This document shows positions 37,232 through 45,825 of a stretch of 64,000 bases of DNA, piece by piece. The DNA is from Gracilibacillus dipsosauri (lineage in GTDB: Bacteria; Bacillota; Bacilli; Bacillales; Amphibacillaceae), in contig NZ_QGTD01000013.1 of assembly GCF_003176895.1 (NCBI RefSeq), forward strand, positions 1 to 64,000. The letters are read 5' to 3'. Under the pieces are notes generated by a model. The model was not told where the DNA came from and did not search any database. It saw only the letters and a list, made by a program, of their open reading frames with translations. How positions within the stretch are numbered: position 1 is the stretch's first letter; each line of letters opens with the position of its first letter. The translations under genes and the position numbers were made by a program.

Positions 37232-39775
37232 TCATTTACAGATAAGTTTTTGTTGAATTATATCTGCAGTTAACTCCATCCCTTCCACCTTATAAACGTG
37301 AAGGATGTCTTTCCAAGCAGGAGAGGTCCATTGTTCTATTAGATTGAATGAACTAGAAAGATAAGAAGGGTTAAAATGTACTCCGTTATTCCCTTCAAAA
37401 AGCGCGACATAAAAGATGTCTGCTTCTACCATATCCTGAAAAAAGTGACTGCCATAGGATAATTCTGGTATAAAACCTTTTTCCTCTGAAGCAACCTCAC
37501 AAATTACATCAACATGCTGAATTTCTGAGAAATGAACAGGAATACCAAGTGAGGGTGTGGATGTGCCCCATCTTCCAGGTCCGATTAATAGTATTCTATC
37601 ATTTCTTAGATCATATGTAATTCTCCCAATTAATCTTGCAACATTATACTTATCTTGTTCACTTAATTTAATATATTCATCTGTCACTACATGAACTACA
37701 TAATCGAGCGGTAAACGTATATTCCCCCCCATAAAATTACCATTTGTACTTATTAAACATCGCTCATTTTCTAGTAATTTCGGGATGTCAACAGACTTTC
37801 CCAATCCTTTTGTTTGTAATGGGCGACATTGAACGAGATTAATCTTATAGTCATCCTGATGTTGAAAATTAACGGTAAATTCAATATCTACAGGGTAATC
37901 ATACACTCTTGCTAATTCTGCCAGTAATTGTTTCATTACTTTAGGAAAAGTAGTATTACCTAAAAGCTGTTTGAAATCAAGAATATACGGTGTAGGCATA
38001 TGTTGATAGCCTAAATCCTTTAATCTTAAAACTGTTCCTGTATCAATAGAAGCAAATAAACCTTGATCAACATCCCACACATCAGAAATAGCCTTATTTA
38101 GTGGGATGCTCGTCCATTTATTATCCTTAATGGAAAGAACATCTGCTTCATGTTGAGAGAATTTCTGTTGGTCATCCATATGCATTAACGGTTTTCTTGT
38201 TGGTTGGTCTAATGTAACAATTCTTGCATAATCATCAACGGTTCGATCAACTGCTCTTGTTCCTAAGCCAAATACTAGACGAATCATCCCAGCCTCCATC
38301 TCAACGCTTTTATCCCATACATATAAGTTAGAAGAATTACCAACTCCAGCAATATGTGGAAAGAAGTGCTCTCCATGATGGTCACCAGAAACTCGCTGGA
38401 CGAGAATGGCCATTTGTTCATCCTTTTCAAACAATCCACGATTCATCCGATATTCGAGAGCATCAACATTCATTGTACTCGCATAAACAGTTCGTATAGC
38501 ATTTTCAAAGGCCTGATATCTTTGTTCTGGCGTGCCTTGATTTACACAAAAAACACTATCATATTTTCCAGCAAATGCATTACCGAAATTATCCTCTAAT
38601 AAAGAACTAGATCGCACAATGATAGGTGACTGTCCAAAGTATTCAAGAACCTGAATAAACTGTTCTTTAATAGTAGCAGGAAACTTCCCTTTCATTAGTT
38701 TGTCTTGTAATTCCTTCGCATACTGGTAATAGCCTTTTTTCGTTTTTTGCTTTAATCGAAGTTTCCACCATCCATTTTGAACAATATAAGTATAAAAAAT
38801 ATCAGATCCAATATAAAAAGAGTCATGTGGCTCGATGTATCTTGAGAAGCGACCTTTTTTATCATCCGCTAAAATCTTCCTAGCTAAAAGCATACCAACA
38901 CTTTTACCTCCGATAAATCCTGTCCCTACTTCTCTTGATACGATTTGCAATAGATCCTGTAAAGTAAAATATTGGTCACATAGATGATACATTCTTGATT
39001 TTTCACCGATCAATAGTGGCATTAGCATCTGCTTTGTCTTTTCCTGCTCCACAATGTCTTCTTCCAGCTTTTCCTTAGCTTTTGAGAAGATAACATCCCA
39101 ATAATCCATCCTTTCTTCAATTCGATTTATATTAGCAAAAAGAGTAGACGCTTCTGCGCTAGCAGTAATACTTTTTAACCGATCTCCTTCAATCAAATGA
39201 GGAAAAAACATCGTTGGTGAATAACGCTGCCATACTTTTAATGGATGAATATAATACTTTTCCTTCAACTGATACAGATCTAACAGTACTTGAGTGGTTT
39301 CTCTAATTCCCGCGATTGTACTAAATGTGTGAATATTCCGCATAATAGCAAAATAGGCAACGGTATCTAATTCGTATAAATATGGACAACATACCTTGAA
39401 AAAGTTTCCAATCATTAAATCAGAGGACCAATTCGATAATAAATCTGTTAAACAATCGAAAATATAAAAAGTCCTTGGACCTTCCTTTTCAATTAGACGG
39501 TGGATTTCTGTTGCAAAGCTTTCGAATCCTTTACTTGCATCGACTTCATATTTTTTGATTAAAGGGTCATCTTTTACTATCGGCATGTGCTGACCAAACC
39601 GAACGTAGACTATTTTCCGTTGATCCTTCATTGCCTGCAAAACAAAGGGTATTACCATATCTTTATACCCTTCTAAAGTATCGACCTGCCAAACGACATT
39701 GTCTCCTAGATGTAAATAATCGATTACATGATCGAAATCTTTTATACCTGTAGAAACCTTCAGTTCAAACTCCAT
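37232..39775 (-). CDS. PEP/pyruvate-binding ATP-grasp protein with a degenerate RecA/KaiC-like N-domain
   Basis: 847-residue soluble protein. The N-terminal 230 residues resemble a RecA/KaiC ATPase fold (STGIKDFDHVIDYL opening, FYIFDCLTDL as a Walker B-like strand), but there is no GKT/S Walker A. A linker helix leads to a pyruvate phosphate dikinase N-terminal domain: GTGFIGGKSVGM, VRSSSLLED (387-395), FAGKYDS (401-407) and the end motif IEFTVN...VQCRPL, so nucleotide binding looks intact. The phosphohistidine and PEP-binding TIM-barrel domains of PEP synthase are absent. In their place is a 170-residue C-terminal domain with GPGRWGTSTP (732) and YGSHFFQD. Function unknown. A longer frame to 39928 exists, but the ATG at 39775 begins the conserved part. 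It follows a solute-binding lipoprotein and a GGDEF protein. Confidence 0.8.
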   Translation of the reverse strand: MEFELKVSTGIKDFDHVIDYLHLGDNVVWQVDTLEGYKDMVIPFVLQAMKDQRKIVYVRFGQHMPIVKDDPLIKKYEVDASKGFESFATEIHRLIEKEGPRTFYIFDCLTDLLSNWSSDLMIGNFFKVCCPYLYELDTVAYFAIMRNIHTFSTIAGIRETTQVLLDLYQLKEKYYIHPLKVWQRYSPTMFFPHLIEGDRLKSITASAEASTLFANINRIEERMDYWDVIFSKAKEKLEEDIVEQEKTKQMLMPLLIGEKSRMYHLCDQYFTLQDLLQIVSREVGTGFIGGKSVGMLLARKILADDKKGRFSRYIEPHDSFYIGSDIFYTYIVQNGWWKLRLKQKTKKGYYQYAKELQDKLMKGKFPATIKEQFIQVLEYFGQSPIIVRSSSLLEDNFGNAFAGKYDSVFCVNQGTPEQRYQAFENAIRTVYASTMNVDALEYRMNRGLFEKDEQMAILVQRVSGDHHGEHFFPHIAGVGNSSNLYVWDKSVEMEAGMIRLVFGLGTRAVDRTVDDYARIVTLDQPTRKPLMHMDDQQKFSQHEADVLSIKDNKWTSIPLNKAISDVWDVDQGLFASIDTGTVLRLKDLGYQHMPTPYILDFKQLLGNTTFPKVMKQLLAELARVYDYPVDIEFTVNFQHQDDYKINLVQCRPLQTKGLGKSVDIPKLLENERCLISTNGNFMGGNIRLPLDYVVHVVTDEYIKLSEQDKYNVARLIGRITYDLRNDRILLIGPGRWGTSTPSLGIPVHFSEIQHVDVICEVASEEKGFIPELSYGSHFFQDMVEADIFYVALFEGNNGVHFNPSYLSSSFNLIEQWTSPAWKDILHVYKVEGMELTADIIQQKLICK

Positions 39776-39808
39776 ATCATCACATCCATCCAATCCTTTT
39801 ATATTCTC

Positions 39809-39814
39809 ATTATA
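39809..39814 (-). promoter_or_regulatory. Extended -10 element before the ATP-grasp gene
   Basis: TGCTATAAT on the minus strand (TATAAT at 39809-39814), 33 bp before the preferred start; the -35 is weak. It could give this gene its own transcript in addition to read-through from the lipoprotein gene. Confidence 0.35.
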
Positions 39815-39930
39815 GCAATGATTGAAGAATGAACTATATCTATTCAGCATGATTCTCATATTACTATTCGATAGGATAAGTACTATTCCTCGATAGACTT
39901 CTTTCCAAACTAGAAGTATCCTTCCCAAAA

Positions 39931-41214
39931 TTAATTTTTATTTATTAAATTTTGTAATGCTTTCTGATCTTGTCTAATTAAATCCCCTATATCCTGATGC
40001 ACTTGCTCAATAGCGTGTTCCGTAATCTCTTCTCCATTTCTGAACTCTGCAAGAGCTACTTTCCAAATATTTTCACTTCCTTTGTCAAGTATGGTTGGCT
40101 GTCCTGCGATGCTGTTAGTAACTGAATTCCAATAAATCCTGTTAATATCTTTATTTATATAAAAGGGATCTTTATTAGAACCTTTGTATATATTCATCAT
40201 ATCTTTGCACATATGTTTGATAAATTCCCATGCTATCATTTTATTTTGACTTTGAGAAGAAATAGCAATCGCAGTGCTCGCCTTTCTATCTACCCCATTT
40301 AGTCCAAAAGGAAGAGTCGTTATACCCCAGTTTTCTTTTTGGTCTGGCACCCATTCCTTTAACTGATCTTGGACATAATTTGCCATATAAAACATAACAA
40401 GCTCGTCGTTCTTAAGCGCTGCCTTGCCACTTTCTTCCCATATATTCAAGGAAGGATCTAAATCATTTTCCTCGACCTCAACAGCACCTTCTAATGCTTT
40501 TCCAAAAGCATTTTTCTTTGCAATATAATCATAGGTGCCATTAAATAGATTAGAGGTTCGTAAAGCTGTTTCAATGATCTGATGGTCTGTTTCCGTAATA
40601 TAATGTCCCTTCTGCTTTAAGACTTCCGCCATCTCGATCCATTTCTCCTTATCTGAAATCCATTCACTCAGTCGATCTGGTTCACTTGGAAAACCATATT
40701 TCTTTAGGATATCTGCCCGATAATAGGTTACATAAGGAAAATATAATAGCGGTAAAGCAAACAGTTTATTTGAATCACTCGTTCTAAACTCTTCTACCAA
40801 TCCCTTGGGTAAGGCTTGCATAAAAAGACTATCATCATACATTGGTTTACTTAAATCCTCTAATCCATGAACCCCAGAAAAGCCTCCTATTTTATCGATT
40901 GGAAAAACATAGATATCTGGTGTTTTTCCTTTGATCAAGCTATCTCGGTACTTTTCTGCTATGATATTTGGATCTATTTCTTTAATGTTGATTAAAGCAT
41001 CCGGAAACTTCTCTTGGAATCCTTCTAAGCTATTTGAAAAAATATTATCTGGTGTCCAAATGAGTAGTTCATTTGTTTTAGCATTTTGAGTCTCCTCTTC
41101 CGAATCTGTCTCCCTAATAAGGGTCGAATCGTGGACCGATTGTACTGGAGGAGACGTACATCCTGCTAGTATAAAGAACATTAAGAACAAGACGAAACTC
41201 TTAGATGTTTGCAT
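39931..41214 (-). CDS. Extracellular solute-binding lipoprotein
   Basis: 427-residue lipoprotein with a signal peptide and lipobox LAGC (C19), then a family 1 sugar-type solute-binding fold: TNELLIWTPDN opening, LSEWISDKEKW, and AIAISSQSQNKMIAWEFIKHM in the second lobe. No permease or ATPase gene is next to it. It overlaps the end of the upstream diguanylate cyclase gene by 14 bp. The likely role is therefore ligand sensing for that cyclase rather than transport, which is inference. AAGGAG precedes the ATG. Confidence 0.85.
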   Translation of the reverse strand: MQTSKSFVLFLMFFILAGCTSPPVQSVHDSTLIRETDSEEETQNAKTNELLIWTPDNIFSNSLEGFQEKFPDALINIKEIDPNIIAEKYRDSLIKGKTPDIYVFPIDKIGGFSGVHGLEDLSKPMYDDSLFMQALPKGLVEEFRTSDSNKLFALPLLYFPYVTYYRADILKKYGFPSEPDRLSEWISDKEKWIEMAEVLKQKGHYITETDHQIIETALRTSNLFNGTYDYIAKKNAFGKALEGAVEVEENDLDPSLNIWEESGKAALKNDELVMFYMANYVQDQLKEWVPDQKENWGITTLPFGLNGVDRKASTAIAISSQSQNKMIAWEFIKHMCKDMMNIYKGSNKDPFYINKDINRIYWNSVTNSIAGQPTILDKGSENIWKVALAEFRNGEEITEHAIEQVHQDIGDLIRQDQKALQNLINKN

Positions 41215-43057
41215 TATGATTCTCCTTGATAATAGATAATTCTCTTTGATGATTTCTCTCTTTTTCTTTGTACATTAAAGTGTCAGCATTATGTAGTAAT
41301 TCATCAATTGTTCTACCATCAACCGGATAAAAACTTACACCAACACTTGCAGATAATGTAATAGACGTTCCTTTAATATTTATTGGTTGAAGAATTACTT
41401 TTTCTAGTTCATCACAAACTGCATATACCTCTTGCTTTAAGCTCTTTTTGATTGTCGATACAAATTCGTCGCCTGCTAAACGATATACGTGAAACGATCG
41501 ATGTTCTTCTTCAAATAATAATAGTCTTTTAGCGAATAGTTTTAATAGTTCGTCCCCACCACTATGGCCTAATGTATCATTAACCTGTTTAAATTTGTCT
41601 AAATCAAGAAAAACGACAGCGAAAATATGATCTACTGAATTCTTTAGTAAGGCATCCATATCTTTATAAAAAGAATATCGATTTGGCAAATTGGTTAAAG
41701 AGTCATAATGGGCCAAATAGGATAGTTTTGTTTCTGATTCGGTTAACTGGTTCGTTTTCTCCATTAACAATTTATTTTTCAATTTTGTTTCTCGAAACAT
41801 CTTTTGGAGCTCTAATGCTACTTTTTCGATATTTTCACGTAATTGAGCAAATTCATAAATATTCGTATCTGACCAATTAAATGCTTGCTTCGTCTGAACC
41901 TTCCTTGGAAGATCACTTGTAATCTTCGTAATAAATCCTAATGATTGAGATAGAATATGATTAGATACGATCCCACAAACCAAAGCAAAAAATAAGATAA
42001 GCATAGCGATTAATAAATATCTTTCCAATTTATTTGCTGCTTTATAGATAGCTTTATCTACTGGAATTAAAAGATACACATCCTTATTAAGAAACGTAGT
42101 ATGTCCTATATATTTTCCTTCATACCACGCTAAGAAATTCGGGTTGTTCTCGGAAAACCAAATAAACCCATTCTCGTGTATCTCCTTTACAAATCCCGTT
42201 TGAAATACCTGACCATCTTCATTAGAATCTAACTGATCTGCTGTCGATAACCAAACCTCAGTATTACTATTTATGAGGTATATTCTCGCATTACTGTCTC
42301 CAACCTCATGCTCTAACAATGATTTTAATCTTGCCTTTTCTAAATCCGAATCAAGGGAAAAATTTTGGATTTCCTCTGAATCCATTTCAACGACCTCTTG
42401 CCTAAGTGTATAATTTAACTGGGTTAAACTTTGCTTCCACTGTTCATACATATCGGCTTCTAGCGATCTAGAATATAACAAGATGAAAATTAAAATAGGA
42501 CAAACAGCGAAAAAGATTAAAATATGTGAGATGATTTGACCAAAATAAAGACGATTACGATCCATAAAAACAGACCCAATTTTCGGAATATATGGTAAGT
42601 AGTCACATAGAATATCCGCTATTAGTGCTGAGAATAGTGTCGACAACACTAATTGAAAAATAGTAAAATTAATAAATTCACTAGATATGTCCACTGGAAT
42701 AAAAAACTGGTAGATCATGAAATATAAAATCAATAAAAAACAGTAGACAAAGCTCCATGTAAACAAGTCTTTACCTTTCTTTTTATACAAACTACCAATA
42801 ACTAATACTTCAATGACATTTAAAAAGTAAAAAGCTTCATTGAATTGGAAGGTATATGAAATCCCATTAATGATTAGAGTGGCAACTAAGGCATAGCGTA
42901 AACCAAATAAACGAATTATCGCTAAATAGAAAATAGGTGCAAAACTTATACTGACACCAAATATAAGAGGAATAGTAAATACATGGAAGATGATCGCTAT
43001 TGTTAAGAAGATTAGATATAATAAAAACCGCTTATTCATCCATTTTTGGAGCATCAT
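41201..43057 (-). CDS. Membrane diguanylate cyclase (GGDEF)
   Basis: 618-residue membrane protein. About six hydrophobic helices occupy residues 10-200. An extracytoplasmic sensor loop spans about 205-345, followed by a helix near 350-370, a HAMP-like and coiled-coil stretch, and a C-terminal GGDEF domain (about 450-610). The domain has HYDSLTNLPNR, FLDLDKFKQVNDTLGHSGGD and the signature as RLAGDEF (528-532, Ala in place of the first Gly), a variant that may still be active. The RxxD inhibitory site is absent (HRSF at its place). It would make cyclic di-GMP. Its stop region overlaps the start of the lipoprotein gene, so the two are translationally coupled. Confidence 0.9.
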   Translation of the reverse strand: MMLQKWMNKRFLLYLIFLTIAIIFHVFTIPLIFGVSISFAPIFYLAIIRLFGLRYALVATLIINGISYTFQFNEAFYFLNVIEVLVIGSLYKKKGKDLFTWSFVYCFLLILYFMIYQFFIPVDISSEFINFTIFQLVLSTLFSALIADILCDYLPYIPKIGSVFMDRNRLYFGQIISHILIFFAVCPILIFILLYSRSLEADMYEQWKQSLTQLNYTLRQEVVEMDSEEIQNFSLDSDLEKARLKSLLEHEVGDSNARIYLINSNTEVWLSTADQLDSNEDGQVFQTGFVKEIHENGFIWFSENNPNFLAWYEGKYIGHTTFLNKDVYLLIPVDKAIYKAANKLERYLLIAMLILFFALVCGIVSNHILSQSLGFITKITSDLPRKVQTKQAFNWSDTNIYEFAQLRENIEKVALELQKMFRETKLKNKLLMEKTNQLTESETKLSYLAHYDSLTNLPNRYSFYKDMDALLKNSVDHIFAVVFLDLDKFKQVNDTLGHSGGDELLKLFAKRLLLFEEEHRSFHVYRLAGDEFVSTIKKSLKQEVYAVCDELEKVILQPINIKGTSITLSASVGVSFYPVDGRTIDELLHNADTLMYKEKERNHQRELSIIKENHNANI

Positions 43058-43403
43058 TTTTCTTCACCCATATCTCATTTATTATTACAATATTGCAATC
43101 TTCCAATATAGTAGAATATAACTGAATAAATATAGTAAAAAAGAACTATAAATTATTATATACTATTTTATAAAGAATCAAAATGTTTTGTCTTATTTTC
43201 GTACCGATCCTTGATCCTCTATTTTTAGTTTATTTAATGACTAAGTCTAGTATTATATAGTCCTATTCTCTCAATTAGCATATCATAGAATGAAGGTTGA
43301 TCAAGTGCTTTTTCATAAATTTTACAACCTAAAATACACTTTTAGAGTTAAGTCAGATAATAAGGTTATAACTATAATTAGCTATACCAACTAAACAATA
43401 TGT

Positions 43404-43444
43404 AAAATCCGAACCTAACATATCAAATGAACGAAGGTTCGGAT
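43404..43444 (-). terminator. Terminator of the holin/endolysin cassette
   Basis: Stem ATCCGAACCT/AGGTTCGGAT (43407-43416 and 43435-43444) followed on the minus strand by TTTT. The rest of the 400-bp gap 43058-43400 is very AT-rich; I see no gene in it. Confidence 0.6.
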
Positions 43445-43463
43445 CTTAAATGTTCTAAACCTG

Positions 43464-44330
43464 CTAGAATAATTTATTCCATGTTTTTGGTCCAACAATA
43501 CCATCAACCGCCAACCCATTCTTCTTCTGGAAATTTTTCACTGCCTGCTCTGTCTTCTTCCCGAAAATACCATCGACTTTTGTTCCAACTTTTTGTTGGA
43601 TTTTCTTTACATTATCTCCCTTACTACCAAGTCTTATTAGGGTACCAGGATATTTACTCCATGCTTTCAATGCCTGATTTATTCTGTTTTTCGTAACAGG
43701 TCCAACAATCCCATCTACTGTAATCTTTTGATCACTTTGAAAATTTCTAACAGCCCTTTCTGTTTCCGCACCAAACACCCCATCTGCTCCATATTTAGAA
43801 AGCGAGTAGCCAAGCTTTATTAAATTTAATTGTAATGTCTTTACCTCACTACCACGCATTCCTTCTTTTATTAAATCTGACTTTTCAGTGAATTGGTTCA
43901 AATATTCTACCGGATTCAAGGTAGAGGTTTGTTTATTAGAGCGATAGCCATATGGGGGTGCTGCCTCCGCATGTTTTCTAACTTCATAATGTAGGTGGGA
44001 ACCTGTCACTTCACCAGTTTGCCCTTGGTATCCAATAATTTGATTCGCACGAACTTTCTGTCCTTTACTTACCGTTACACGATCTAGATGTGCATATAAC
44101 TGCCCACGGTTGTTAGTGTCCTTCAATAAGACAACATTTCCATAGCCACCTAAGCCTGTACCACTTTGACCCATGCCTGCATATAGAACAGTACCAGCTG
44201 TAAATGCCTTAATAGGGGCATTATGCTGTTTTACTAAGTCGATCCCTCCATGAAAATCCTTTGATCCTCTAATAGGGTGAATCCTAGACCCATATGGACT
44301 TGAAATTCTAAAGCCTTTAAATTCCGCCAT
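43464..44330 (-). CDS. M23 peptidase endolysin with two peptidoglycan-binding domains
   Basis: 288-residue lytic enzyme without a signal peptide. Residues 1-150 are an M23/LytM zinc endopeptidase with ligands H27 and D31 (HGGIDL) and H114 (SHLHYEV), plus catalytic H81/H112. Two PG_binding_1 repeats follow (about 155-220 and 228-288), each ending in VDGIVGPxT. M23 enzymes cut peptide cross-bridges. The lack of an export signal and the adjoining upstream holin gene mark a phage-type lysis cassette. GGAG precedes the ATG. No other phage genes are near. Confidence 0.92.
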   Translation of the reverse strand: MAEFKGFRISSPYGSRIHPIRGSKDFHGGIDLVKQHNAPIKAFTAGTVLYAGMGQSGTGLGGYGNVVLLKDTNNRGQLYAHLDRVTVSKGQKVRANQIIGYQGQTGEVTGSHLHYEVRKHAEAAPPYGYRSNKQTSTLNPVEYLNQFTEKSDLIKEGMRGSEVKTLQLNLIKLGYSLSKYGADGVFGAETERAVRNFQSDQKITVDGIVGPVTKNRINQALKAWSKYPGTLIRLGSKGDNVKKIQQKVGTKVDGIFGKKTEQAVKNFQKKNGLAVDGIVGPKTWNKLF

Positions 44331-44348
44331 CTAATCACTCCTTTATCA

Positions 44349-44609
44349 TTATTTATCTTGACACATTGTTTGCTTAACAAGCTGATGACTAAATACGGCA
44401 ACACCTGTTGCGATAATGCCATCAACCATTGAGCGAATATTCCAACCAAACAAATGACATGCTGCAAATATTCCACAGGCTAATAAAATCCAAATAATCA
44501 ACCAATCAGGTATTAGTGGTGTTCGTTTACATGCATAGCCGATGAACCAAAGAGCTGGTACAATAAAATAAAAATCATCCCGTAACAATGCCCTAAAATC
44601 TGTTAACAT
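44349..44609 (-). CDS. Phage-type holin
   Basis: 86-residue protein with three hydrophobic helices (FYFIVPALWFIGYA, WLIIWILLACGIFAACHLFGW, VDGIIATGVAVFSHQLV) and a charged tail. It resembles the small Bacillus phage holins of the Phage_holin_5 group, including the GxxVTGVAVxxHQLxKQ-type end. It would form the membrane lesion that releases the endolysin encoded 18 bp downstream. GGAGG precedes the ATG. An inverted repeat (44699-44730) lies upstream. Confidence 0.85.
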   Translation of the reverse strand: MLTDFRALLRDDFYFIVPALWFIGYACKRTPLIPDWLIIWILLACGIFAACHLFGWNIRSMVDGIIATGVAVFSHQLVKQTMCQDK

Positions 44610-44853
44610 AGGAACACCTCCTCTAATAAGGGGTTACCGCTGTAACGGCAGCTAGTAAACGAATAACAGAAGATTGTAGGAGCATATAGTATCTTATGAT
44701 GAATACCATTTAAGTGAAATGGCATTCATCCTGTTTCTTCCTCATCTATATAATCCAAATTTATAGAATAAAGGTATCGTTGTTTAAGCAAATTACTTTA
44801 AGGTAGCTTTTTTTTATGTGAAAATATAGAGGATTGTAAAGCGAGGTGTAACC

Positions 44854-45558
44854 ATGGAAATTGAGATTTGGTCTGATTTTAGTTGCCCATTTTGTTATAT
44901 TGGGAAAATGAGATTAGAAAAAGCGGTGGAAAGATATCCAAAAAAATTAGATATTTTGATCAAATATAAAAGTTTTCAATTAGATCCTGAAGCTCCCAAA
45001 ACAACGGATAAATCGATTCACGAAATATTAGCAAAAAAATATAACATGACAGTGGAAAGAGCAAAACAAATGAATCAACAACTTGTTGATCAAGCAAAAG
45101 GTGTAGGATTACACTTTCATATGGATACATTACAGGCTACAAATACTTTTACTGCACACCGTGTTACTAAATTTGCCCACGCAGAAGGGAAAGAGGAGCA
45201 ATTTGTAAACAATATGTTTCAACACTATTTTACACATTCTTCTAATTTAAGTGATCCGGAAATACTTCTTCAGGTTTGCAAGGAACTTTCTCTAGATCTT
45301 GAAAAGGTGAAGCAAATTATCGAGTCTTCTCAGTTTGAGCAGGACGTTTTAGAAGATATTGAAGAGGCAAAGAATTTAGGTATTACCGGAGTTCCGTTTT
45401 TTGTCTTTAATCAAAAATATGCTATATCAGGTGCACAGCCAGTCGAAACATTTATGCAAGCATTAGAGCGGATCACAGAAGAAGAAAACTCTAACCAGAA
45501 AGATTTAACCCCTAATAAAAAAAGAAGCTTTTGTGAAGGCGACCAATGTAAATTTTAG
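44854..45558 (+). CDS. DsbA/FrnE-family dithiol oxidoreductase
   Basis: 234-residue cytoplasmic thioredoxin-fold protein. The active site is C11-P-F-C14 in WSDFSCPFCYIGK. A DsbA-type helical insertion and the cis-proline segment GITGVPFFVFN follow. The C-terminal tail CEGDQCKF adds a cysteine pair, as seen in FrnE proteins linked to oxidative or metal stress. No partner gene is adjacent. Annotated relatives are polyketide-associated FrnE or B. subtilis YwbO. A GAGGTG site precedes the ATG. Confidence 0.9.
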   Translation: MEIEIWSDFSCPFCYIGKMRLEKAVERYPKKLDILIKYKSFQLDPEAPKTTDKSIHEILAKKYNMTVERAKQMNQQLVDQAKGVGLHFHMDTLQATNTFTAHRVTKFAHAEGKEEQFVNNMFQHYFTHSSNLSDPEILLQVCKELSLDLEKVKQIIESSQFEQDVLEDIEEAKNLGITGVPFFVFNQKYAISGAQPVETFMQALERITEEENSNQKDLTPNKKRSFCEGDQCKF

Positions 45559-45591
45559 TAGAAGAGTAAGAAAATCATCCTGATGATTTAA

Positions 45592-45627
45592 TGATAGTGT
45601 CTATAGTTATATAGGCACTATTTTTTA
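45592..45627 (+). terminator. Terminator of the DsbA/FrnE-like gene
   Basis: Stem ATAGTGTCTATA/TATAGGCACTAT with one mismatch and a T-run. Confidence 0.75.
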
Positions 45628-45825
45628 TTATATAAAATCAATCAATCCAATCATTCCTGTCAAATTTTATTATTTTTTATCGTCATTTTCTCCTACTTGT
45701 GTTATAATCATTTTGTACTATTAGGTAATTTTATTTTCCTATTATTTTATCCATTTCCATCCTACTATTGTATCATTAATATCGTAAGCCTTTTCAAAAA
45801 TAAATATAAAATGGGGGTTCTATAA

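Noticed and set aside
41201-43057. AGDEF in place of GGDEF considered as proof of an inactive cyclase
   Set aside because: The other catalytic residues (FLDLDKFK, DEF) are in place, and variants at the first Gly can be active; sequence alone does not decide.
43464-44609. Holin and endolysin considered as part of an intact prophage
   Set aside because: The neighbours are chromosomal genes and no capsid, tail, integrase or repressor gene is present.
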